From an uncultured Parvularculaceae bacterium (GTDB taxonomy: Bacteria > Pseudomonadota > Alphaproteobacteria > Caulobacterales > Parvularculaceae): 5,656 bases of DNA. Positions 1 to 5,656 of the stretch are shown here, one piece after another. The notes below the pieces were generated by a model. It was not told the origin of the DNA. It ran no database searches and saw only the letters and a program-made list of their open reading frames with translations. Position 1 is the stretch's first letter, and every line of letters starts with the position of its first letter. Where the stretch lies: contig CAMYNO010000112.1 of the NCBI GenBank assembly GCA_947259815.1, positions 1-5,656 of the forward strand, read 5' to 3'. A program made the translations under genes and the position numbers.

Positions 1-257
1 GGCTTAACCCTTCTCTCAACCTGTTACGCATTGTTAATTGAAGCGTGATCTTACCGTGGTCTTCGCGCCCAGCTTTGAAAATCCGTTGGTGCAGAGCCAG
101 AACAGCGACGCGCTTATTTTGCACGGCGGCAAATCCCGGCATTTCTAGTTAAGATTGGCGCAGCGCACCCAACGTTTTCTTAAAGCAAATTCGACTTCCT
201 GAACGAAGCAGGATTCACCGGTCCGCGGTTGTTTCGTCAGTCAGTTGGGTTGCTTTT
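1..257. other. Intergenic leader upstream of the metalloprotease gene, no gene seen
   Basis: No supported coding region lies here. Forward frames 1 and 3 stay open from the left edge for only about 13-15 codons and frame 2 stops almost at once, so a few codons of an upstream gene cannot be excluded. The stretch is more AT-rich than the coding DNA and contains scattered TTAA tetramers (positions 4, 34 and elsewhere). I could not find a convincing -35/-10 pair or a properly spaced TTAA-N7-TTAA CtrA-type site. It presumably holds the protease promoter, but that is inferred only from its position. Confidence 0.5.
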
Positions 258-2453
258 ATGCGTTCGTTCTCGCGTGTTTCGTTTTGCGCCATTGCTGCAT
301 CGCTTGTTTTTTCCGCCGCGGCGCCGGGCTTTGCCAAGGGCCGCGATCCGGGCTTTTTTATCGAAGAAGCCTATGTCCCGAAGGTGGAAACGAGGGCGGC
401 GAAACCGATCGTAAAACCCCGTCCGCGCGCGCATTTAAAAGGTCAACGCAAACTGGCCATGAAGCCAGGCTCGCTCCTGCAGCCGCGCATTTCTCTCGAC
501 CTTAATGGCGAGAACGTTCTGGCGGTGCGCGACCGGATTGATCGCGCCAGGGATGGTACGGTTTCCTGGATCGGGCATATTGCCGGCTCGCCGGACAATC
601 TTGTTGTTCTGACCGGCCATCGCGGCGGTTTCGCCGGGCGTATTGATTATGACGGGCGCGCCTTTGAAATCTCTCGCGAGGCGGGCGGCGCCATGATGAT
701 CGGCGAGCTGGACCCGGCGGCGTTGCCGCAGGAAGAGCCGTTTTTTCTGCCCGATGGCGCTGCGGCGTCAGAGCCCATAGCTTTCAAGGGGGCGCCGGCC
801 GTCGCGCTGGATGAAATCCGTCAGGATCTACTTGTGGCGTATACGGATGATGCCTGTGTCGCCAATGGCGGCGACGGGGTCAGCGATTGCGATCAGATAG
901 AGGCGCAGATCGTCAATGCGGTGGCCGACATGAACGCCGCTTATGCCGTCAGCGACGTCAATATCACCATGAACCTCGTCGGCATGGTGCTTACCCAATA
1001 TGATGAAGGCTCAAAATCCATCTCCGATATGCTCAGCGAACTGCGCAGCACGAGCGACGGGCAAATGGACGAGATACACGATGCGCGCGACGCTGTCGGT
1101 GCGGATATCGTTGCGCTCATCAGCGCATCGGGCGGCGGGTTTTGCGGCGTTGGATATGTCGGCTCCTCCTCCACCTACGCCATGTCGGTGACGGCGGAAT
1201 TCTGCCTGTCGAACCGCACGCTCGCCCACGAAATCGGCCACAATCAGGGCGCGAACCACGCACGCTCGCAAAGCGGCGGCGGCTCCAGCGGCGCCTATAA
1301 TTACGGATACCGCCGATGCAATGACGGCTCCGTCGATGATGTGGGCGCGCCCTATTTCTCGACGATAATGGCCTATAGCTGTTCAGGCGCTGCGCGCACG
1401 GGAAGCTTTTCAAACCCGAATGTAAACGCCAATGGCGCGCCGACCGGCGTCGATCCCGCTGATGATCCGGACAACGCCGCCTGGGCGGCGCGCACGCTCA
1501 ATGAAAGCGCCGCGTATATGGCTGATTTCCGCGACAGCGTATCCTCACCGCCGACTACGACGCCCCCGACGACCACGCCGCCATCAACCCCGCCAGCGCC
1601 GACGCCGCCCGCAACGCCGAGCGGCTTGTCGGCCTCGGTTGCGGGCGACACGGCGATCGCCGTTAGCTGGGCTGACAATGCTGACGACGAAGACGAATAC
1701 CAGTTGCAGCGCTCGGTCGGCAGCGGCGGTTTCAGCGTCATCGCAACCCTTCCCGCCGAGACGGTCAGCTATGCCGATAACGGCCTTAATCCGGGTACGT
1801 CATATCGCTATCGCGTGCGCGCGCGCAACAGTGCGGGCTCGTCAAGCTATTCGAACACCGGCGAGGCGACAACGACCGCGCCGCCGACGCAGACAAGGGA
1901 TCTGGCGCGGCGCGATGTCATCCGCGCGGGCGGCGTACAGGGCGCTTATTACCACACACACAGTAATGACGGCGTCATTCAGCGCATTACCGAAGTCGCA
2001 TCGGACCACGTTGGAACAAGCAACAAATACCGCGCCAACCATGTCTGGGAATTCGATATTCTGGGCTCCGGCGAGACAGTTTTTTCGGCAAACGCCTATG
2101 TTTCCGGCGATGAAGGGTTTCACTTCCTCTATAAGCGCTCGCAGGACAAGCGCTGGCGGGCGATGTTCACCGTCAATTCGCGCAGCGCGTCAAACGTGGA
2201 ACGGTTCACCTTTCCGGCGGGCACCAGCGGGCGCGTCCTCGTTCGCGCAACTGATGCGTATCAGGGAAAACACGAAACCGCTGATCGGCTCTCCATCGAT
2301 TACATGGCGGCTGTATCGAACCCGTCCAGCGACCAGCAAAAACCGGTTAGGGTGCTGCCGCCAAGGACGCCGCAAGTCCTGGTCGAGCGCAAGACCCATT
2401 GGCGCTGGCGCCGGTTCCGGCAGCTTCCGTTAGAGACGCGGCTAAGGGATTAG
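258..2453 (+). CDS. Secreted reprolysin-like zinc metalloprotease with fibronectin type III domain
   Basis: This is an exported peptidase, probably released from the cell or held at its surface, that would cut proteins with a zinc-activated water. Residues 1-26 form a signal peptide (basic start, hydrophobic core, GFA|K cleavage site). Residues about 27-185 resemble the propeptide of bacterial secreted metzincins and contain no cysteine, so a cysteine switch is not possible. The catalytic domain runs from about 187 to 425. It carries HEIGHNQGANH (ligands His324, His328, His334; catalytic Glu325) and a likely Met-turn at Met371 (TIMAYSC). Six cysteines (200, 211, 296, 316, 354, 375) could form three disulfides, as expected outside the cytoplasm. 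A Pro/Thr linker (431-454) leads to a fibronectin type III domain (about 455-541), then an unassigned, probably beta-rich domain (about 546-688) and an Arg/Trp-rich tail (about 694-731). The closest family is M12B/M72 (peptidyl-Asp metallopeptidase type); the substrate cannot be told. The ATG at 258 is chosen because it gives an intact signal peptide, although no good Shine-Dalgarno precedes it. Confidence 0.93.
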   Translation: MRSFSRVSFCAIAASLVFSAAAPGFAKGRDPGFFIEEAYVPKVETRAAKPIVKPRPRAHLKGQRKLAMKPGSLLQPRISLDLNGENVLAVRDRIDRARDGTVSWIGHIAGSPDNLVVLTGHRGGFAGRIDYDGRAFEISREAGGAMMIGELDPAALPQEEPFFLPDGAAASEPIAFKGAPAVALDEIRQDLLVAYTDDACVANGGDGVSDCDQIEAQIVNAVADMNAAYAVSDVNITMNLVGMVLTQYDEGSKSISDMLSELRSTSDGQMDEIHDARDAVGADIVALISASGGGFCGVGYVGSSSTYAMSVTAEFCLSNRTLAHEIGHNQGANHARSQSGGGSSGAYNYGYRRCNDGSVDDVGAPYFSTIMAYSCSGAARTGSFSNPNVNANGAPTGVDPADDPDNAAWAARTLNESAAYMADFRDSVSSPPTTTPPTTTPPSTPPAPTPPATPSGLSASVAGDTAIAVSWADNADDEDEYQLQRSVGSGGFSVIATLPAETVSYADNGLNPGTSYRYRVRARNSAGSSSYSNTGEATTTAPPTQTRDLARRDVIRAGGVQGAYYHTHSNDGVIQRITEVASDHVGTSNKYRANHVWEFDILGSGETVFSANAYVSGDEGFHFLYKRSQDKRWRAMFTVNSRSASNVERFTFPAGTSGRVLVRATDAYQGKHETADRLSIDYMAAVSNPSSDQQKPVRVLPPRTPQVLVERKTHWRWRRFRQLPLETRLRD
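1548..1619 (+). repeat. Pro/Thr-rich linker-coding low-complexity repeat
   Basis: Imperfect repeats of ACG/ACC and CCG/CCC codons encode residues 431-454 of the metalloprotease (PPTTTPPTTTPP and then a degenerate continuation). Such Pro/Thr stretches are typical flexible spacers between catalytic and accessory domains in secreted bacterial enzymes. The internal repetition makes the stretch prone to length variation between strains, which is inference. Confidence 0.75.
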
Positions 2454-2458
2454 CGACA

Positions 2459-2484
2459 TCACATTCCCGCGCGCGGGAATGTGA
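2459..2484. other. Perfect 26-bp palindrome after the metalloprotease gene (terminator or operator)
   Basis: The half-site TCACATTCCCGCG (2459-2471) is followed directly by its exact reverse complement (2472-2484); the symmetry breaks at 2458/2485. It begins six bases after the protease stop codon. As RNA it would fold into an 11-bp stem with a CGCG tetraloop, which suits a 3' end or mRNA-stabilising hairpin. However, no T-run follows on either strand, so a classic intrinsic terminator is not supported. As DNA it is a fully symmetrical potential binding site about 93 bases upstream of the MATE start. The sequence alone does not decide between the two. Confidence 0.6.
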
Positions 2485-2576
2485 GCGAATCTCAAGACGA
2501 ATAGATTATTTCGGGATGGCGTCTTTGCGGCGGGCAAGGCACAGTCGCGGCGATTTCATTCGAAAGCGTTTCCTCC

Positions 2577-4010
2577 TTGTCCAGCACCCCGCCTTCGCAG
2601 ACCCCAAAAAAGCCGCCGAAGTTTTTGCATGGCGATCTGATGCGCCATGTGGTGGTGATGTCCCTGACGGCGAGCGCGGGATTGATCTCCATCTTTCTGG
2701 TCGATTTCGCGGATCTCTATTTCATTTCCCTGCTCGGCAAGAGGGAACTGGCCGCGGCTGTCGGTTTTGCCGGGACGCTGATTTTCTTCAATCAGGCCGC
2801 GACCATCGGACTGATGATCGCCATGTCCGCGCTGGCTGCGCAACGCATCGGACGCGGCGACGAAGCGGAGGCGCGGCGTATCGCGACCAGTGTTGTCGTT
2901 GCTTCGGTGGCGCTCGCCGCCTGTTTGTCACTGGCGTTCTGGATCTATGCGCCGCAATTGCTCGAAATGCTTGGCGCGGTAGGAGAAACTAAAGCGCTGG
3001 CGACGCGCTATCTGCGTATCGTTGTGCCGTCCCTGCCGATAGCAGCGCTTGCGATGGTCGGATCGGGGCTGTTGCGCGCCCATGGGGATGCCCGCCGGGC
3101 CATGAATGCGACCCTTGCCGCCGGCGCCGTCAACGCTGTCCTCGACCCGATCCTGATTTTTGCCGTCGGCCTTGGCCTTGACGGCGCCGCGCTTGCCTCT
3201 GTCGCCGCGCGCATCGCCATGGCCGCCGCCGCCGTTTATCCGATCCTGAAACATTATGGGGGGTTTGCGCCGTTTCGCGCCCGCCAATTCGTGCGCGATC
3301 TTGCGCCGATCATCGCGATTGCCGGGCCCGCCATCCTGACGAACATTGCAACGCCGATTGGCTCAATCGTGGTCACGCGCGCGATTGCGCCCTATGGCGA
3401 TACGGCGGTCGCGGCTTTCGCGGTCATATTGCGCCTGACGCCGCTCGCTTTTTGCGTCCTCTTTTCGCTTTCAGGCGCTGTCGGCCCCATCGTTGGCCAG
3501 AATTTCGGCGGCGGGGCTTACGACCGCGTGCGCGAGGCGCTGCGCAAGTCTCTTTATATTGCCGGCGCCTATACCGTCTTTATCTGGATCGTACTGGTGC
3601 TTTTGCACCGCTTGATTGCCAGCGCGTTTGGTCTCGATGATGACGGCGCGAGCCTGATCTTCTGGTACGCAGCCGTCGTTGCGCCGCTCTTTTTCTTTAA
3701 TGGCGTGCTTTTTATCTCGAATGCGGCCTTCAACAATCTGAAACGCCCGCTCTGGTCGACCTGGCTGAACTGGGGGCGCAACACAATCGGCGTTGCGCCA
3801 TTTGTCTTTGCCGGTTCGGCGCTCGCCGGCGCGCCGGGCGTGATTGTCGGACAGGCGATTGGCGGCATAGCTTTCGCCATGCTCGGCGTCTGGCTGGGGT
3901 TCAGGCTGATCGATGCTTATGAAAATGGCCGCGCCGATCCCGACAAGGGATGGAAAATACCGCTGACGCGGCCAACGCCCACCCCGCCAGGCTCCAGCCC
4001 GCGCGCCTGA
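2577..4010 (+). CDS. MATE family efflux transporter
   Basis: This is an inner-membrane antiporter of the multidrug and toxin extrusion family, which exports organic cations, drugs or metabolites in exchange for Na+ or H+. The 477 residues match the family's usual 450-480 and contain about twelve hydrophobic segments in two halves. Family features include an acidic first helix (FLVDFADLYFISLLG, about 40-54), LLRAHGDARRAMNATL (165-180), NAVLDPILIFAVGLGLDGAA (186-205), the second-half GPIVGQNFGGGAYDRVREA motif (303-321) and NAAFNNLKRPLWSTWLNWGR (382-401). The tail from about 450 is short, Pro-rich and cytoplasmic. The start is TTG at 2577; an in-frame TAG at 2502 limits extension. The next candidate, ATG at 2640, would remove the KFLHGD segment that usually precedes helix 1 in this family. 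Neither start has a clear Shine-Dalgarno. It lies 123 bases after the protease on the same strand, with a palindrome between them, so it may have its own promoter. The substrate is unknown. Confidence 0.93.
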   Translation: MSSTPPSQTPKKPPKFLHGDLMRHVVVMSLTASAGLISIFLVDFADLYFISLLGKRELAAAVGFAGTLIFFNQAATIGLMIAMSALAAQRIGRGDEAEARRIATSVVVASVALAACLSLAFWIYAPQLLEMLGAVGETKALATRYLRIVVPSLPIAALAMVGSGLLRAHGDARRAMNATLAAGAVNAVLDPILIFAVGLGLDGAALASVAARIAMAAAAVYPILKHYGGFAPFRARQFVRDLAPIIAIAGPAILTNIATPIGSIVVTRAIAPYGDTAVAAFAVILRLTPLAFCVLFSLSGAVGPIVGQNFGGGAYDRVREALRKSLYIAGAYTVFIWIVLVLLHRLIASAFGLDDDGASLIFWYAAVVAPLFFFNGVLFISNAAFNNLKRPLWSTWLNWGRNTIGVAPFVFAGSALAGAPGVIVGQAIGGIAFAMLGVWLGFRLIDAYENGRADPDKGWKIPLTRPTPTPPGSSPRA

Positions 4011-4024
4011 ACGACATTTGTCGT
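4011..4024 (+). other. Short hairpin directly after the MATE stop codon
   Basis: ACGACA (4011-4016) and TGTCGT (4019-4024) are exact reverse complements separated by TT, starting at the first base after the TGA. No T-run follows, so this is at most a weak or Rho-assisted 3' end structure. A 6-bp stem with a two-base loop could also occur by chance. Confidence 0.25.
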
Positions 4025-4176
4025 GCGCGGCGCTCGGCTCGCCGATTCGGCAATTGCTAGGCGGCGGCTCCCCCGCTATCGATACTCATCTTCTGTGTAC
4101 AGACGCTTCCGAAGATTGTTTCGGCAGGGCGGGCGCTCTTTCGTGCGAGGGGACGTAAGAAAAGGAATGCCCTGTT
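4025..4176. other. Intergenic spacer with probable promoter of the small secreted protein gene
   Basis: The spacer separates the MATE gene from the small exported-protein gene and has no supported reading frame. A weak stem, CCGAA (4109-4113) with TTCGG (4120-4124), lies about 50 bases before the start. An AAGGA Shine-Dalgarno-like sequence (about 4162-4166) precedes the ATG at 4177 by about ten bases. No convincing -35/-10 pair was identified. Confidence 0.4.
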
Positions 4177-4569
4177 ATGAAGAAAGTTGTTTTAACCGCT
4201 GCCGCAGCTTTTGCTGCAATGAGTATGACCGCCTCGGCGTTAGAAATGGGAGAGTTACGTGAGGCGTATTCGCCTGATGCGTTTTCTAACGCGGATGCGA
4301 ACTGGAAACGAATAACCGCAAACCGAATTAATGCGTGTTCCCGCTATGGCGAGAAGCGAAAATCACGCGTCGAAGTTCTTGTGGATCGCTATCTCGCAAT
4401 CGGTAAAGCTCTCGATGCAAATGACGCCGGCGGCGCTGTCGCTGCGACTGAGCGGCTAGCCAGCGCCGTCAATCTCAATGACCGGTTTGAAGAATGCTGG
4501 CGCCAGATTTCCCGCCGCAATGGCGTATCGAGAGAATTTCGCGCCATGCTATCGGATATGCCGGCGTAA
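4177..4569 (+). CDS. Small exported protein of unknown function, two cysteines
   Basis: I do not recognise a family. The 130-residue product starts with a clear Sec signal peptide (MKK, an Ala-rich hydrophobic core and a cleavage site after TASA, residues 18-21), so the mature protein of about 109 residues should be periplasmic or secreted. It is mostly helix-forming and charged, with exactly two mature cysteines (Cys54 in INACSRYG, Cys107 in FEECWRQ) that could form one disulfide and tie two helices together. No catalytic motif, repeat, lipobox or membrane anchor is visible. The ATG at 4177 is preceded by an AAGGA ribosome site at about ten bases, and a strong terminator lies 15 bases after the stop, so it looks monocistronic. 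The DNA is slightly less GC-rich than its neighbours. The intact signal peptide, good punctuation and terminator support a real gene. Confidence 0.82.
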   Translation: MKKVVLTAAAAFAAMSMTASALEMGELREAYSPDAFSNADANWKRITANRINACSRYGEKRKSRVEVLVDRYLAIGKALDANDAGGAVAATERLASAVNLNDRFEECWRQISRRNGVSREFRAMLSDMPA

Positions 4570-4583
4570 GTGCTGCAGGAATT

Positions 4584-4620
4584 CCGAGGCGCGTTGCACC
4601 GCGCGCCTCGGTCTTTTTTT
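4584..4620 (+). terminator. Rho-independent terminator of the small secreted protein gene
   Basis: A perfect 10-bp GC-rich stem (CCGAGGCGCG at 4584-4593 with CGCGCCTCGG at 4602-4611) encloses an eight-base loop. The run TCTTTTTTT (4612-4620) follows immediately. This is a canonical intrinsic terminator for + strand transcription. It lies between convergent genes. In the - direction the hairpin is preceded by A residues but lacks a following T-run, so it would stop leftward transcription from the DUF4199 gene only weakly, if at all. Confidence 0.92.
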
Positions 4621-4632
4621 ATTCGCACACCG

Positions 4633-5166
4633 TTATTGCGCTTTTGCCGGCATTACATTGGGATTGCGCAGGACCGCCGCGGAAACAATTGATATCAGCA
4701 ATCCCACCGGAAAGATTTCCATAAAAGTCATCGGTAGGCGGAATAATGGGTTGCCGTAGTTTTTAACCATCGCTTCCATGTCAGCGGCGACCCTGGCGAG
4801 TTCAGCATCGCTGGCGCCGGCGTCTTTTTTCCGTTCAAGCACCCCGTTTGCGTAATCCTGGATGAAGGCGTGATCTGTGACGGCGAGAAACGCCTCCCAG
4901 CCGATCACATAGAAAACGCCGGCGACGGCGGAGATGGCAAGGCCGGTCGTAAGGGCCGGCCAGAAGCGGATGACGCCGCCAAGATTGACATCGCGGTGGC
5001 GTTTGACCCCGATGAATATCAACGTCAGCGCCACCAGCATGATGAGATAACCGAAGGCCTGGCTTGTCGCACCGGCCTCACCCTTGCCGAGGCTCATGCT
5101 CAGGCAAATCGCGCCGATGGCGACGAGGCCGGCGATCGCGCCATTAATGAATATGATGCGCCACAT
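4633..5166 (-). CDS. DUF4199 domain-containing membrane protein
   Basis: This is an inner-membrane protein of the DUF4199 family, whose function is unknown. The 177 residues match the family's usual size and contain four predicted membrane helices at about 4-26, 36-54, 69-95 and 147-167. A soluble, charged, probably helical segment (about 98-140, with QDYANGVLERKKDAGASDAEL) lies between helices 3 and 4. The pattern of a second helix ending in FIGVKRHRDVNLGGVIRFWPAL (basic loop, Gly-Gly, then helix 3) is typical of the family. The start ATG at 5166 has an AAAGGAG Shine-Dalgarno eight bases upstream. The gene begins 33 bases after the VOC stop, so the two are very probably cotranscribed. The gene is intact and converges on the small secreted protein gene, 63 bases away. 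Confidence 0.88.
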   Translation of the reverse strand: MWRIIFINGAIAGLVAIGAICLSMSLGKGEAGATSQAFGYLIMLVALTLIFIGVKRHRDVNLGGVIRFWPALTTGLAISAVAGVFYVIGWEAFLAVTDHAFIQDYANGVLERKKDAGASDAELARVAADMEAMVKNYGNPLFRLPMTFMEIFPVGLLISIVSAAVLRNPNVMPAKAQ

Positions 5167-5172
5167 TGGGCT

Positions 5173-5178
5173 TCTCCT
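5173..5178 (-). promoter_or_regulatory. Ribosome binding site of the DUF4199 gene
   Basis: On the minus strand AAGGAGA lies about eight bases before the ATG at 5166, inside the 33-base gap after the VOC stop. It shows that the downstream gene is translated independently within the shared transcript. Confidence 0.75.
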
Positions 5179-5199
5179 TTTTGTTTGAAAGCTGGAACT

Positions 5200-5553
5200 T
5201 CACTGCGGGGGTTCAAAGAGGCCGAGGGTGTTGCCCTCCGGATCGTTGAACCAGGCGAACCGGCCTTTGCCGCCGGGAATGTCGATGGGGCCGATCGTGA
5301 CCTTGCCGCCATTTTGCGTGAGTGTGGCGACGGCGTCGTCGATGTCGGAAACCTGAATGTAGACCATCACATATTGATGCGGCTCATGGCCGAGGGCGGT
5401 CAGGGCGCCGTTAATGCCGTCCGCAGCTCCGGTCGTCGCCTCACCGGTAATCTCGCCCTCATCGACTTTCCAGCCGAAGGTCGCTTCGTAAAAAGCTTTT
5501 GACGCCCCTCGGTCTTTGCAGCCGATTTCAAAGCGCACCACAGGATCGCCCAT
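5200..5553 (-). CDS. VOC family (glyoxalase/bleomycin-resistance fold) protein
   Basis: This is a small cytoplasmic protein of the vicinal oxygen chelate superfamily, whose members are lyases, dioxygenases, isomerases or ligand-binding proteins. The substrate cannot be inferred. The 117 residues hold two beta-alpha-beta-beta-beta modules: residues 4-55 (VVRFEIGCKDRGASKAFYEA, then FGWKV) and 60-117 (YVMVYIQVSDIDDAVATLTQ, then FAWFNDPEGNTLGLFEP). The closing DPEGN-LGLFEP motif is the family hallmark, and Glu114 sits at the usual C-terminal metal-ligand position. Arg7 occupies the first-strand site where many relatives (VVHFEI type) have a metal-binding His, so metal binding may be altered or absent. 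The start at 5553 is chosen over the ATG at 5586 because GGAGGG lies just upstream of it, while the longer start has no good ribosome site and adds 11 non-conserved residues. It is the first gene of a pair with DUF4199. Confidence 0.9.
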   Translation of the reverse strand: MGDPVVRFEIGCKDRGASKAFYEATFGWKVDEGEITGEATTGAADGINGALTALGHEPHQYVMVYIQVSDIDDAVATLTQNGGKVTIGPIDIPGGKGRFAWFNDPEGNTLGLFEPPQ

Positions 5554-5557
5554 ATAT

Positions 5558-5563
5558 CCCTCC
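5558..5563 (-). promoter_or_regulatory. Ribosome binding site that sets the VOC start
   Basis: On the minus strand GGAGGG is followed by ATAT and then the ATG at 5553. This is a near-ideal Shine-Dalgarno at ideal spacing. It supports the 117-residue start over the upstream in-frame ATG at 5586, which has only a weak purine stretch before it. Confidence 0.8.
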
Positions 5564-5613
5564 GTTCTTGTTTCAACGGGGGCCATCTTTTGAGAAATTG
5601 CGGCGCATGGCTA

Positions 5614-5656
5614 TCGCCCAAAAGGGTGATTTGGCCAAATTCACCCTTTTGGGCGA
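5614..5656. repeat. Long perfect inverted repeat at the right edge, upstream of the VOC gene
   Basis: The arm TCGCCCAAAAGGGTGA (5614-5629) is matched exactly by its reverse complement at 5641-5656, with an 11-base spacer. The spacer contains a second palindrome, TTTGGCCAAA (5630-5639), so the whole can fold into one hairpin with a single-base bulge. It lies about 60 bases upstream of the VOC start and reaches the last base of the window, so it may extend further. Possible roles are an end-of-gene hairpin of a gene to the right, an operator, or one copy of a dispersed palindromic repeat. There is no T-run within the window on either side. Confidence 0.7.

Noticed and set aside
1..40. TTAA elements at 4 and 34 as a CtrA-type binding site
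   Set aside because: The spacing is not the TTAA-N7-TTAA arrangement, and single TTAA tetramers are common in an AT-richer leader.
1432..2433. A 333-codon open frame on the + strand overlapping the metalloprotease gene
   Set aside because: Its product is an Arg/Ala/Pro-rich composition artefact of high-GC DNA, and it lies wholly inside a gene with clear domains in another frame.
4023..4262. A GTG-started 79-codon frame overlapping the start of the small secreted protein gene
   Set aside because: The product is Arg-rich without any motif, and the overlapping gene has a signal peptide, ribosome site and terminator.
258..4569. The protease, MATE exporter and small secreted protein as one export or bacteriocin-like system
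   Set aside because: MATE transporters export small molecules rather than proteins, the gaps between genes are over 120 bases, and no maturation or immunity gene was seen.
4870..5502. A 210-codon open frame on the + strand antisense to the VOC and DUF4199 genes
   Set aside because: It spans two well-supported genes on the opposite strand; its product has no recognisable domain and no ribosome site was seen.
5554..5586. An 11-residue N-terminal extension of the VOC protein from the ATG at 5586
   Set aside because: It has a poor ribosome site and non-conserved residues, whereas the ATG at 5553 has an ideal GGAGGG.

Overview
This is a GC-rich (about 60% by eye) bacterial chromosomal stretch. 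It carries five protein genes in three transcriptional blocks. Codon choice, the DUF4199 and VOC gene pair and the type of MATE transporter suggest an alphaproteobacterium, possibly a marine Parvularculales/Hyphomonadales-like lineage. That placement is inference, because no rRNA or tRNA marker is present.

Left block (+ strand). A 257-base leader with no recognisable gene precedes a 731-aa secreted zinc metalloprotease (258-2453). The protease has a signal peptide, a propeptide, a metzincin catalytic domain with an HEIGHNQGANH zinc site, a Pro/Thr linker, a fibronectin type III domain, an unassigned C-terminal domain and a basic tail. Six bases after its stop lies a perfect 26-bp palindrome (2459-2484). 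A MATE-family multidrug/metabolite efflux transporter follows (2577-4010), apparently using a TTG start. A 166-base spacer then leads to a small exported protein of unknown function with two cysteines (4177-4569), which ends in a textbook intrinsic terminator (4584-4620).

Right block (- strand). A VOC/glyoxalase-fold protein (5200-5553) and a four-helix DUF4199 membrane protein (4633-5166) form a two-gene cotranscribed unit, read leftwards and converging on the terminator. A Shine-Dalgarno sequence shows that the VOC protein starts at 5553, not at the longer ATG at 5586. The last 43 bases (5614-5656) are a 16-bp perfect inverted repeat around a smaller nested palindrome, ending exactly at the window edge.

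No CRISPR array, insertion sequence, tRNA, phage gene or recognisable defence system was seen. The genes look like ordinary chromosomal accessory content: a secreted hydrolase, an exporter, a small envelope protein and a VOC/DUF4199 pair. Nothing in the sequence shows that the blocks work together. The points most worth a second look are the two strong palindromes, the unassigned C-terminal part of the protease and the orphan secreted protein.
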